From Thuidium tamariscinum (lineage: Eukaryota > Streptophyta > Bryopsida > Hypnales > Thuidiaceae): 64,000 bases of DNA. A model generated the notes under the pieces. It was given only the letters and a program-made list of their open reading frames with translations, had not been told where the DNA came from and did no database searches. Where the stretch lies: positions 39,399,682-39,463,681 of the forward strand of contig OX344749.2 of assembly GCA_947034885.2 (NCBI GenBank), given 5' to 3'. This document shows positions 1-11,784 of the stretch, piece by piece (the first letter of the stretch is position 1; each line of letters starts with the position of its first letter). The position numbers were made by a program, and so were the translations under genes.

Positions 1-1694
1 TGCGCCAGTTACACTTTCAGCTTCGATGACGTTATGTTCCAATATCCGAGGAGAGCTAGATTCGCTTCTGTTTCAACGCTCTAACAGCAAGTGCTTGCAA
101 CGCTTGTGTGTTCCACTGCGAGACATGAAGAGTTTCTTCCAAAAGCCTTCTCAGATTTCATTACTGCCTTGGGCATGTCTTAAATGATTTATCTTTCTCA
201 TGTGCAGACCTCGCTTGCACTTGGGCAAGAACCGCCGGTGATGACTTCAGTATGCTTTAACCACAACGGCAAAATATTGGCAGCTGGAGCAACTGATGGC
301 ATGATTCGCATTTTTGGTACCTTTTCAGACCATCGGAAATACTACGCTGTATATGCAATATAAACTGTTGAGTTGGGCTATTGCTTCATAATTATACCTT
401 CCAAGTGTTGTTAAGTGCACAGTAGTGTGGACAGTTTCGTATGTGTGTTAATGTGCCTCTGGGAACTTCTGTGCCACCATTCTAGTTATGTTGATTCTGA
501 CTTTGGCCCCGTTGGAGGCACCTTTCAGATATGAGAGGCAATCTGCCAATCACAGGATGGCCTGCCCATGATGGCTGTGCTGTTTCGTGTGTTCGATTTG
601 GTCATGACCAGGCCAGTATTCTCAGCTTAGGCGCAGACGGCAAGGTTAGGACATTTGGGATACTCGAACCTCTTTCCAGCGTTTTTATTTTGGGGATTTA
701 AGTGACGAATCCCTTTTAGAATCATGACTTAATGTCTTAGCACATGATGTCTTTTCTCCATATTTTTGCTCCAGAATGACTTGGATCGAACTTGTAATAA
801 ATACTGTGATACATTGAATCAGAGACGTCCTAATAAAAGCGTATCGCAGATCCTGGAATGGAGTTTACACAACCAAGGTCAAATCCTGGGATCAGCGGAT
901 GCAAGCTCGTAAGTCTTCCTTCCTAACCCTCCCAGATCTCTGCATCCTTGTGTCAATAAGTGATGTGTCTGTAAAAACAGGTTGTCTTTTGCACCGGAGT
1001 AGACAAGGGCCATTTCCTTGTCAACCGATCCTTCTCCATTCACCTGGTACTGTGTTGGACCAGATACTGCGCCTTGGGTCGTGGAGTCCTGCCCCGACAT
1101 GAATTTTCCATCGATTCTGGAGGACGTCACGTGCTACTGACTTCGAATACCAATTCAGCACCTCTTTATCAAGTAAGTATCACATTTCTTGTCACATTAG
1201 GCGTTCGTCTTCTGTTAAAGACAGATTTCTGATGTAACCTTGTAATTGGAAGCCACACCAGTAGAAATACGATAGTCTTATATTACATATCATTGAATTT
1301 ATCTTCACCCCGAACCTCCTTCTTTTTCCCATTGCTTTCGAAGTGGTGACATACGACAGGGAATGTTTGCCAATTTTAACTAATTGCATACGTGGCATTC
1401 ATTACATTGTTACATTGTCGCATTTTTCGGCTTCCCCATATCCGTGGCTTAGGTTTCCAAGTTTCAATATTGTTTTAGTAGTTGGTTTTCGAAATAATTA
1501 TCTGATTTTTTCTAGCTAGACTTTCGTGTACTGAAACTTGAGCTGTGTCTCGGCAACTGCAGTGGGGTTCATCGATTTCTGAAACCAGTCTGGAGCACAC
1601 GGCAGCCGTAACCTCAGTAGACTGGCACCCTTCTCTGCCCATGTTTCTGACCGGCGCTGTAGACCACTCCGTTCGAATCACTGCAGTTGGGTGA
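1..1694 (+). CDS. WDR91-like WD40 protein, 3' part (5' end outside window)
   Basis: Spliced C-terminal WD40 repeats. Exons read from phase and homology are 208-316, 529-644, 850-908, 1064-1172 and 1563-1694, with the stop TGA at 1692-1694. Pieces seen include VCFNHNGKILAAGATDGMI, LPITGWPAHDG, ILEWSLHNQGQIL and TSVDWHPSLPMFLTG, joined in frame across introns. They follow the order I recall for plant WDR91-type proteins. In animals WDR91 acts on endosomes with Rab7 and PI3K regulation; the plant role is inferred only. The acceptor at 1063 was chosen because the more obvious CAG at 981 would put a TAG in frame, so the exon starting at 1064 is the least certain. An exon probably begins near 21 after an acceptor, but I could not place its end. 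Another WD40 protein is possible; UTP4 is a separate gene further on. Confidence 0.72.
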
Positions 1695-2310
1695 TTCATG
1701 CGACCCAAGCAATCGCGGTCGAAGACTTCATCTTTCTTTTTTTCGTATTTCTTTTGAATACCGTAAAGCATTCGCTTGTCTATTTAGTGCCCTTAACCCC
1801 CTCCAAGTGCCTAGAGGCCTTCTCGAAGGGAAAACAAGCTAATGTTGAATTTTTAGAAGTTGGTAGACGCAAGCTATACTAACTCACATTTTTTCGTAAG
1901 GCCAGTTCTAATACCGTACTTCTTGGTCAGATTTGGATATTTGTTGATGGGTTGCAAAATCCATTGCTGGCAATCCGAAACTGACCTGGAAGTAAGGTAT
2001 GTCAAAGGTTCTCCCTATCTATCTACGCTTAAGGCCTTATGCCACCATGTAAAGATCTCTTTATCGTCTTGATGTGCTTAAAAAAATTCTGATATCGAAG
2101 GTTTTTATACGAAAGGTTGAGACATGAGTGTATTACTAGTATCCTTTCACTACATGTGTAGTAGCAAGTACATAAGATCATGTATGCGACCCGTGTTTCT
2201 AAAGTAGAACTTCTCTAAGTCTACCCTCTGTAAGCCAATAAACCTCTGTAAGTCAATGTGTCAGACTAGTCTTAGATTGGGCTACATTATAAAGGTTACA
2301 ATTAGAGTAG

Positions 2311-2813
2311 GCAACCCATTCTTGACCACCCATCCCTCATTTCCTTAATATAGGCTTTTCTATTTTCAATTAGTTAAGGTTTACATTATAGCTTACATAG
2401 AGCAAAATCAACTAAAGCAACATAGATGTTCAAGAAGTGTTCATCAAAGGCTTAGAATAATTACAATATGTACATTGAAAGCACAATTATGACATTCATT
2501 GATTTGTAACTAGTCTATGATCAAAAAAAGAATGACCTGTGTAATAATAATAGTTTTCATAGAATCTTAATTAAAAAATTTATACTTCCTCTATCTTAGA
2601 ATAAGACAAGTGTTTGTTTTGTAAGATACAAAGGGAATATTGGTCTTATTTTGAGATAGATGGAGTATGCATTTTTTTTTGATGAAAAAAATTGAAAAAA
2701 AATTGTAAATCTTCTTGAATTCAATTTTCCTATGTAGGGAAATTTTTTCTTTCAACACATCCATCCAATAGATATGCCTAATTTTTTAAGTGGTTAGAAA
2801 TGGGTTGCCATCC
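2311..2813. mobile_element. MITE-like element with GGCAACCCATT inverted ends
   Basis: The left end near 2311 reads TAGGCAACCCATTCTTGACC. The right end near 2800 contains the inverted form (AATGGGTTGCC). Matching runs about 19 bp with few mismatches. No coding capacity is seen, the Stowaway-like element at 2583 lies inside it, and no clean target duplication was found. Confidence 0.45.
2583..2667. mobile_element. Stowaway-like MITE, 85 bp
   Basis: Palindromic element whose two ends read TACTTCCTCTATCTTAGAAT and, inverted, TACTCCATCTATCTCAAAAT, bounded by TA. This is the layout and near-consensus of Stowaway (Tc1/mariner-derived) MITEs. A sibling of almost the same length lies in RPS8 intron 3 at 15963-16045. 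Confidence 0.75.
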
Positions 2814-4640
2814 TATACATCTAACCTTTTCTAGGCCAATAAACCTTTGTAAGTCAATGTATCAAAGTGGTGGGGAACTTTTTGAGTTAGAAAGGTTCTA
2901 TTGTAGTAAAGTTATTTCAAACCAAACTTTCTAATTTGTGGAATTGCCTTCATTGTTGCAATCAAATAAAAGAAATTACTAAGTTGTAATGCACAATAGG
3001 TTTTTCATCTTTGTATTGACTAGTAGACCTAATATATAGTAAAAATAGTTTAATTAAAGGAACTATGCTTTGATATTTATTTGGAAATTTGGGCGAGTTT
3101 CCTTGTGCATATAGAAGGATCATTGTAATTTGGAAAATTTTGGAGTAGTAGAGATTTTCTCTAATTGGAAGTTATCATGTCTTTTAACCCTTCAAGGCCT
3201 CAATTTAATATCGAAATAAATAAATTTTAAATCAACACCAAATTAGAATTTGAAGGTCGATTGGATTGTAGTTCCTAAAGCTCAACAATTTCAGCTGGTC
3301 ATTCCAAATAGATTGATTAGGTGTCTACATTAATAAAGATTTCCACACTGCCTAAGAAGTTTGAAATATCACTTTGAGCTTGAGTTTATCATGTTTTTGA
3401 TGTTGCTTTCCAATCGTCACCTGCAATTTCTCAGAAATATTCAAAACTCATGATGATGAATTCATTTAAAATACATCACAAACTGAGGGAATTAAAAAGT
3501 AAGCTACCTAATGCAAGATTGGCAAAAAAACAAAAGGCTCTACCTCATGATTTATGACAAGGTTATGTTATGTCAATCCCACAAATAGACAGTGGAGTAC
3601 ACGAATAAGGCAAAAAAAAAATTCTTCAAAAGTGAATATTTTATTCAATATAGATGTATATTTTTTATTTTTCATTTGTTTTGAAAAAAAAAATTATTAA
3701 TAAAAAAAATTAAATCTCTACAATGAGTTTCAACTTTCTTCAAAATGTGATTTTGAAGGTGATTCTTTGGGGCCCACACATCAAATTCTAACTTAGAGAA
3801 GTATTGTAATTTCACAATTTTTACAAATTAAAAATTAGAAAGTTACTTTTACTTTTATTTTCATAGTTGCCATAATGTAAGGCACACATAATAGAATAGT
3901 GGATGCCGAAACTACCTTCAAAGTGGGCCTAGCATTGTAAATTTTGGGTTCTCTAGGTAAAGTGAGAAAAGGCCCCATATTTAATACTTTGTTTAGGATA
4001 TGCTATAGACCTCATGTTATTTGGAGTCTCTGATTGCAAATATGAATTCAGAATTTGCAAAAAAAGAATTATTTGCAAAAAATAAAAATCCCTGCATTTT
4101 CCCCCGAGGTAAATCCACCCTGCTGGGCCCACCTTTGAAGGCAGGAGCCACGGTTACAAGTGCATCAGTAACAGAACGAGATTTGTTGGCCAAAGCCGGG
4201 ATCCTACGACCGACATCCGTCTTCAATTCCGGTAGTCAATTCCGGTGTCCTTCGAAGAATTTCTGCACCTTCGCAGACCCTCACGATCGACAATTTGGTC
4301 GCCTTCCGATCTGCAACGCGCTTAATTGAATTTGCCGATGGTTGCAATCAGTCATCTTCCTAATTCAATTCGCGCTCTCTCTTCCACCCTTTACCGTGCT
4401 TCTGCTGGCGCAATTTCGGGGAATTCAGGGTCTTCAGCGCAATCCGGTGCCTCAAATCTGTTTGATTACTGCGATTGGAATTCGAGAACTTCGAGAGATT
4501 CACAGGCGTCGCTGACGATTTTGAGATTTGGTTTGAAGCGTTTTGCGTTTCGATTTTGAGAGTTTCTCTTGCTCGGATTCCCCTTGTTCGGATTTTGAGT
4601 TTTGAGAGTTCCCCTTGCTCGGATTTGAGCGAGTAGTAGC

Positions 4641-4985
4641 ATGGCGAAAGGGTCCCAGAGCCAAGCGTCGACGACGGCGTCGTCTTCAGCTCGCGGGAGT
4701 GGCGCAGGTGGCGGGATTTCGAGAGCAACTTCTGCCGGCGCTCCGCCGAAGGGCACTGGCGGTGCCGGGTTGCGGAGGAGACGAACCGCGTCGACTGGGA
4801 GTGCTAGTGGTGGTGGCAGCGCATCCCGAGGGGTCAACAGCAACATGTTGCGCTTCTACACCGACGACGCGCCTGGATTGAAGATCACCCCGACGGTCGT
4901 GCTCATCATGAGCGTCATGTTTATCGGATTCGTGACCTTGCTTCACGTGGTGGGGAAGTTTTACGGCGCCCGAGCCAAAGCTTAG
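4641..4985 (+). CDS. SEC61B: Sec61 translocon beta subunit
   Basis: Intronless 114-aa protein, the small tail-anchored subunit of the ER Sec61 channel for co-translational import. The Ser/Gly/Ala-rich cytosolic N-terminus (residues 1-65) is followed by the diagnostic block [18 protein letters not shown] and then one membrane segment ([20 protein letters not shown]). A short lumenal tail ends in FYGARAKA. Length fits plant Sec61beta (about 80-115 aa). The ATG at 4641 follows a GC-rich leader with no intron signal. The C-terminal codons and 3' UTR are partly repeated just downstream. Confidence 0.95.
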   Translation: MAKGSQSQASTTASSSARGSGAGGGISRATSAGAPPKGTGGAGLRRRRTASTGSASGGGSASRGVNSNMLRFYTDDAPGLKITPTVVLIMSVMFIGFVTLLHVVGKFYGARAKA

Positions 4986-5233
4986 GGCACAGCTCAAGTG
5001 AGATTTACATGAGCCCTCTCAAGTTAGCTTTTTATTAGGGCGGATACGTAGTTTTAGATGGAGGTGGCTGTGGCCTTGTAAACTTTGCAGGATATATAGT
5101 GCCCTGGTGCTTGCTACTGTGCAGAAAAAGTATTGGTAGCGAGTAAACCAAAGTAGACCAGACTAGGAAGCTCGAAGTCTGATTTGATTTGCTCGTTTTG
5201 TTGTACATCATTCGATGTCCTCGTTTTGATGTT

Positions 5234-5490
5234 CTTCACGTGCCGGAGAAGTTTCACGGCGCCAGAGCCTGAGCTGGAGGCACGGGTCAAGTGAGGTATA
5301 CGCATTCCTTAACCTCTCTGAGATTAGCTTCTTATTAGGACACATACGTAGTTTTAGTTGGGAGGTGATTTTGGAATTGTAATTTTTTGTAGGAAAGATC
5401 AATATGCATAGCTTCCTGGTGCTTGCAGGTCTTTGCTCCTGTGCATTAAAGAGTATTAGTGGCAAGTCCACCAAATTAGTCTGAATCTCT
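5234..5490 (+). pseudogene. partial tandem duplicate of the SEC61beta 3' end and 3' UTR
   Basis: Starting at CTTCACGTG the sequence retraces 4941-5165. The last codons are VPEKFHGARA then stop, matching [12 protein letters not shown] of the gene. The UTR landmarks follow in the same order: TACGTAGTTTTAG, CCTGGTGCTTGC, then a GTGCA block and a (A)GTATT block. No start codon or membrane segment is copied, so it encodes nothing useful. It could supply a second polyadenylation site for SEC61beta. Confidence 0.8.
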
Positions 5491-6202
5491 ACGACTTTGT
5501 GCCGCTTGGAGAGCAATTCTCATTCCTGGCTGCAAGTTATTTCCTCTCAGAATATGTAGTTTCTACTTTTTTTCGTTGGAGGTGCTCCTGGAGCTGCTAT
5601 TGCGCGCGCGCTCTCAGTGTTAGGGTGTCAGTATTTTTTGATCAGTTACCTGTTGGTGTTTTTAGGACACCAACAATTTGTACTCGTCACTAAGATGGGC
5701 ACACAATACTCGCTTCGCTTAGAGCTAAACATAGTTCCTTATAACTGCTTTTTCAGCTGAATTTACGCTGAAAAACAAATTTATGAGAGGCGATTCCAGT
5801 AGTTGGCGCTTAGGAGAAGCTTCCCAGCGGTTTAGAGTTTCTGAACAAGGGATTATAGCTTTTTGTCTTGTGGGAGCTAGTCAGCAAATGATTATTGTCT
5901 AAGAATTTAGGGTGGCAATTTTGGGTCATCCAAGATTTTAGGTGCCCATACTTTATGGGACAGATTAGGTTGAGCAAGAGTTTTGGGGTATTCCCAATTA
6001 TCTAGTGGTGACTAACCAAAATCACAACTTGGTGAGCAAATCCCCGTTTCTTCAGAGGTCTGCGATTTCGCCTTTGAGTCTTCCGAGCTGTCTAAGCTCT
6101 TCGGGATTCTTCTTGACAACAACTTATTCTCTTGATGCTCGACCAACTCTCTGTACTGTCACTGAGATATCGCGTCAACTGTTATTCTTGTCTCTCTTCC
6201 TT
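5491..6202. other. spacer between SEC61beta duplicate and PRD1 3' end
   Basis: No supported gene. Short reading frames here show no family features. The part next to 6203 is probably the PRD1 3' UTR. Confidence 0.5.
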
Positions 6203-9200
6203 TCAGACACTCTCATGTAGGAACTCGTCAATCTTGACCAGTAAAAGAGATTCGTTGCTCTGTTCAGAGGCGTGTGGGTCATCACACAGCCCTAAGAAAT
6301 GTTCTCGAGTGTCGTTCAGAGCCAAGTGCATGATGAGATTCGTGCTGTCCATGCTTCGTATATCACCTTCGAGATTTGAGATGGTATCCAAGAACGATTC
6401 GCTGTTCACTCGTGGAGCTAAGGCAACGTTCATGTCCAGAGTGGTAGATCTTCCTCTGTAGCATTTCCTTCGCACAGCCTGGCGCATATGAAAATTCTTT
6501 TAAATAGCGAATTACTTTCAAAAAAGAAGGTTAGGTACATTCTCAGCTGCAAAAACTAAGAAAATCGTGACAATGGATGTAAGACGGAGGTCCTTGCCTG
6601 GTATAAATCACTTAGTATTTCAACTTGCTCACGCCCCAAGAAGCCTCGCCTTTGAAGCTCCAGAAAGAAATCAACTGTACCAGCTGTGACATGTCGGGTG
6701 GTCTTAAAGCTCTCTACAGCTGCTTTGAGAACCTGTAAATTGAAGACCAACGGCAACCAATTGTACGGAGGAGAAAAACACAATATAGCCGAAAGGATGG
6801 AAGCACAATGTTGGATTCCTTCGTTTTCCTTGACCCCTACTTGCACTTGAGCCAGAGATAGCAATAGTTCTTCTGCGACTGTTTTGTACCAAGGACTCCT
6901 TGTGATGGCTTCCTTTTGTTTTAGATCAAGCACGGTCGTTGCAAGCAGCTTCAGCAGGCATATGCAAGCATTCTTCCTCAACAAGCCAGCACTCCCTAAT
7001 GCTGCACCTTGCAGAATTAATGTCATGCTTCTCAGGTCATTTACCGAGCTTTCAGCAAGATTCCCTTCGAGCTTGTCCTTGGTGTCCGTAATATGTGACA
7101 GATGTTCAACTAGGCAAGAGGATGTCAATATCTGTATGGAGTGCGTGCTGAAACAGAGTAGCTGACAGAGATGCTGATACGAAATGGTGGAAGTGATTTT
7201 CGCGGATAAGTCATTTGTAAAACTGCGTTCAATCCTGTTGTTCGTTTCCTCGGGCGTTACGTTGCATATTCCACTGCAATATACAATCGACAGCTGTAAG
7301 TAACCTCAACTGTTCGTAGTGTTACCTGCACTGGTCATTTGCAACAACCAACAAGGTTGAAAGGAATCCAGAATTCGCTAGAGATGCGTGTGGCTTACCA
7401 CCTAACCCATAGGGTGTGAAACAAGAGGGAGGCTCTCAAGCTCATCCCGTCTTCAGAATTGGTATCCATTGTGGTCAACGCGGAACTCTTCTGGGAAGCA
7501 TTCACGATGTTCCGTTCCAAAGTATCTCGGAGCTCGACACCCATACATACCTTTCTTGCTGCTTCCTGTAGTGTAGGGATGCTAAGCGATTTATGCATGA
7601 TCAGTGTAATAAGATTGACCAGTGGAACACCAGAAGCATGTATGCCCCTCCCATTGTTCAGTTGTAACAGCAAGAGTTTCTCCGTCTGCGTCACTCACAC
7701 GCCAACCGCAATGTACATGTTCAAAATCGTATGACAAGCTCTCATGGATTTCGCGTTCCAAACCATCCAGGTTTTCACCTTCAATTAGACATCAGTTTTT
7801 TAGGACAAATAAGTACTCCAGCTACATGGGTTTGAACAAGCACCTGATTTGCGATATCCAACCAGGCGCCCTCATCCATCACAGCCATGTTTTCGTCGAG
7901 GACGACAAGCAGTTGAAAGAGTAACTCTACGCAAGCGCTAACTGTGGCTGTAGGGGCCTCACAACCTTGCAAAAGAATGAACCGCCTCAGGGTTTTCACA
8001 ACCCCATGGCTGTGGAATTTCAGTGCGAAGCTCCAACTGCTCCTGATAATGCTTGAAAGTCCAGTTGCAACGATCCTAATTTCATTAACAAGATGCCTCT
8101 CGACTACATCTAGGAATAGTGACATTAGGAGCCCTGTCGCGTAGTAGTCCTCATCAATCAGCTGTGCTACCTGAACCTCTGCGCCGGCATCCAGATTTTT
8201 CAGGAGTTGTTCTTTGCTGATTGTGAACAGACTTTCTTTCCTCACAATCCACTTGAGTGCAGGTAACGGCAGCTCATAATTCAAAGAGCCACTGTTGTAA
8301 GCTGCTTTTAAAATGTCAATCATAATATTTTCAGCCTTCATACTGGGGAAACGACCCTGCAACATAATGTTTTGTTGTCCCTCAATAAACAAGAGGAAAA
8401 ACTGCTTCAGAACTGGAGAAGCTGGCGACGCTAGAAGCGAAGAAGAGGAGTTCACAAGAACATGCTGTTCTAGGGAACTCAGTAGCTGCTTACTTTCAAC
8501 AAGTCTGCAGACAATCAATACAGGATTCTCGCTTAGATATCGATGCAGCAACGTTCTAAAGCAATATCATAGAATCACATCATTAAGTTAAGCTTTACCA
8601 AATTCTCTTATTTGCACACGCAATCCTCCTCTTTATAAACCTATACATGAGCAGCGGGAAAAACGGGTCATTGATGGCTATTCTGCATAGCAACTGAGCA
8701 GTTCAACAGTTGTCAAATTTATAGTATGAACAAGAGTCTCAATATCAATGAAGGTTGAGACATGTTAGGGTGTCGAGTAAAACCTGTCACCGTGTTCGAT
8801 GGTAGTGAAAAGTAGAGCGACGATTGCTTGATGAGCCGCAATAAGATGCCAGTCCTCATGGCTTCTCTGTTCAAGTAATATGAGTAAGCCTTCCACGTCA
8901 GCTGGTAAGTGATGCAGAATGTCAACTTGAATGAGATCCCCAAGTGAGGAGGTCCTATTTACCATTGTGCCGATTGTGCTGTAGATATTTCGCTTCAGAT
9001 CCGCCGAGGGAAATTTTGACATACTCTCAAAAGCCATGCTGACCAAGCACTTGGAGATTAGAGTTCTCGCAAATTCGCCCGCCTGGATTGCCTCTCCATC
9101 TTGTACGATTTTTCTGACAGTACTGAAAAGAGCATCGATAGTTTCTTCATCTGAAATGCTGTCATAGGCAGCTGTAATAACCGGGAGCATTCGCAAGTGG

Positions 9201-11784
9201 AAATGCGTCATCAAAAATTGTGTCAATTCTCTGAATTGCTCATGGGCAAAATTCTGCTGAGCACAGAAGAAATATGCCGCTTGTAGCAGATGTATGGCAG
9301 AAAATATACCATTGTGTTGGCTTGCGTAAATGGGGTCTGCACTGATGCAATCAGTCATGGACGACACGCAGTCTAGGAGTGTTTGGCAAATTGAAGGGAT
9401 GTTGCAGCACGAAGGGGCTCTCAACAAAGTTATAAGAGTATCGCAAGTGGCATTCAGACCCTCAGGAGAGAGACCAAAGCCAAGAATGTTAGAAATTTCG
9501 TGGTCTCTTACAATGCTGCAGTAACATTTAAAAGATTTCTTCAAGAGGTTCATTAGTTGTTCGGCGCGAGCGCAACTTATCACCCCAGGACGATCACCAA
9601 TTCCAGTTGAAATTATGCTGAGAGTGTCCTTCTGCAATTCTCCATAAGCAGAAGAAAAGGAATGTTCAAGTACACGCAACAGCGGTTCAAGTCCGAGACT
9701 GAAGTGGTCAGAGAACGTAGGGAGCGCCAACGAAAGTGTCATTAGCGTCCGGACGGCGCTGATGCCGACTGCGTCAAGATCGCCTGCAATCCGAGTTGCA
9801 ATAGTTCAGAGTGCCATTTATCCAGGGCATGTGTAGGAACGCTACGGCACTACATCGGTCTGAACTGACTTTAATGCAACGACACCTTGTTCCCATAAAA
9901 TAAAAACTTCAAATCTCGTTTTCCAGGTTTAATCCCGTCTTCAGATGACATGCCCGGTGGTTTACGAAACCTCATTCACAGGTCTGTGATGAAGGACAGA
10001 AAACAAGTGCATCTCAAGTTGCACACCTGATACCCTCAGAACTTCGAATATGTAGTCAGTTAATCCCTCCTGAACAAGAGAATGAAGTTCTTCGCCGATG
10101 TCCAGGCTCGTGGGGCAAACCTGGTCGATCAACACTAAAGATCTAATCTGGACTTGAGTATCAGTAGATAGAAGTGATGACTTCATTGCCTCTGCGAATT
10201 GTCCCACGAAATAAGCACTTATCTGATCTAGCGGCGCAGTCAAATCCTGGTCGTCTGTATCGCGTTGCCCGTCGAAAGCAGTTGTTGATAGGCTGATGTT
10301 GAAGACAGATGCTTGGGCAAGTGCAATTAACAAGTCTGTCATCACAACGCTGATAACAATGAGGAAGTCATTGAGCCCGACATTTCATGAAGAAGCACTT
10401 GCCTACATGCGATGGACATCGGGGACATCACAATCATAAGAGTCATCAGATCAGTCGGCAGGATGCGAGAGTGTACCTAAGCTGTTTGTCCTGAGGACAT
10501 CATTATGTGTTTTCTCCAAGGCACGTAAAGAGAGGTAAACCAGTGAGGGGCAGTATTCAACTAACAATTGAATGCCACCTTCCAAGGAGGATAACTTGAC
10601 GAAAATAAAGAAAATATCCACTCCCATCTCATCACTGCACATATTATTACAGTATATCATATGAGTTCCGTATCATTCTGTACAAATACATATATATGAG
10701 CCCTATGCCCCCATCCACTTCTGTTAGCTTCAAAAGTAACATACCACCAAGAGGTACTGCTCACGCAATCCGTAGTCTTTCATATGCTTGAAGATACTCA
10801 CGTTGGAAGCGAAATAGCTTTGACGAAATTCTTAACGCATCCAGCTTGGGATGTGATTGCAATAGGAATGTGATTGTTATGGTGGCAATGCAGCTCAAGG
10901 AGAAGGCCCAAAGCGTGTACCTGCATAGAGAAAGATAGTTTGTCAATAGACAATTTTGGCTAAATGGCGAACAAAAATGGATGGTCGCTTCTTTTATGAG
11001 GTACTCGGAGCTCTAAAAGTACGAGCAATAAATTATAAAACGTAAGAGACTAAGTATGTGTGTGTGTTTGTGTCTCCATAAAATTTTGGAATCCATGTAT
11101 TCACTATTGTCGTTACCAAATTTGGCCAATGCTTTTTCAAGTCATCCTTTAGTTTTGTACGAAGGTAACATTGAATTATACGGGGCTCTACATTTCTCAG
11201 CGCCCACTGGTCATACAGTCAAAATCGAGCAATTACTTGAACAACAATCTCATGGAAGCACTACAAAGACCCAAATAATTAACCAGAACTGTCTCTCTGC
11301 CTCCACGATTCGACAGCGGTACTGGACAAAAGAAGGAAAAACTCACACTAAAGAGATGCCCATGCTTCCGAGTAGTCTCGGACGTCGACAGGTGCAAACA
11401 AATATGCAGCATGGCATCTTGGAGCAACATGCCAATGGCCAATTTGCAAACAGCAACCGTGACATCAATGAGTACACTAGCAAGTCCTTCATCAGCAGTG
11501 AAAAAAATTGCTTCCGCCAAAGGAGCGGCAAGAAATTCCGGACGCTTCAGTATCATTTCACTACGAAATTGCGAATCTGTCAATGACTCTGTAAATTCAT
11601 TCAGAGCTTTTTCTCTGTGTACTACAAGCGAAGAAGGCGACGTAATCAGATCGGTGAAGCATTCAAGACAGAAAGCTCCACCGTGGCTCGTACGAACCAG
11701 CATATTTGATCCGTGATTCCGCGAACAAGACAAATGAAATGCACTTCGCTCATCATTCTCCAACTCTCCCTCCATTGAGATCAT
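6203..11784 (-). CDS. PRD1: PRD1 homologue, meiotic double-strand-break formation factor
   Basis: Nine exons, with phases that close to 1325 codons (1324 aa; Arabidopsis PRD1 is about 1330 aa): 11347-11784, 10802-10920, 10477-10634, 10027-10335, 8784-9783, 7844-8555, 7399-7685, 6598-7273, 6203-6478. PRD1 is a large helical-repeat scaffold needed with SPO11 and MTOPVIB for meiotic breaks. Collinear landmarks remembered from the plant family include the Cys-rich N-terminus (CSRNHGSNMLVRTSHGG, FCLECFTDLITSP), LLSTDTQVQIRSL, DYIFEVLRVSG, and near the end SPWYKTVAEELLLSLA. The last intron (6479-6597) appears to use a GC donor (CAG/GCAAGG). Expression is expected in meiocytes; nothing in the promoter was read to confirm it. 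Confidence 0.9.

Larger units (their letters stand above)
1695..4640. other. AT-rich spacer with small MITEs, no gene seen
   Basis: No reading frame with recognisable protein content lies between the WDR91-like gene and SEC61beta. The spacer holds two small inverted-repeat elements, listed separately. It also holds a direct repeat of about 35 bp (2227-2265 and 2830-2868) sharing GCCAATAAACCT and GTAAGTCAATGT. The last 400 bases become GC-richer and are probably the promoter and 5' UTR of SEC61beta. Confidence 0.6.

Noticed and set aside
982-1063. Acceptor at 981 as the start of the WDR91-like exon
   Set aside because: It puts a TAG in frame after nine codons; the CAG at 1061-1063 keeps phase and homology.
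10761-10946. The RYTLWAFSLSCIATITI frame as PRD1 exon 2
   Set aside because: The other frame (VHALGLLLELHCHHNN, then KNFVKAISLPT) matches the family and joins both neighbours in phase.
11056-11586. 176-codon open frame on the plus strand
   Set aside because: It runs antisense to PRD1 exon 1 and intron 1, and has no family features.
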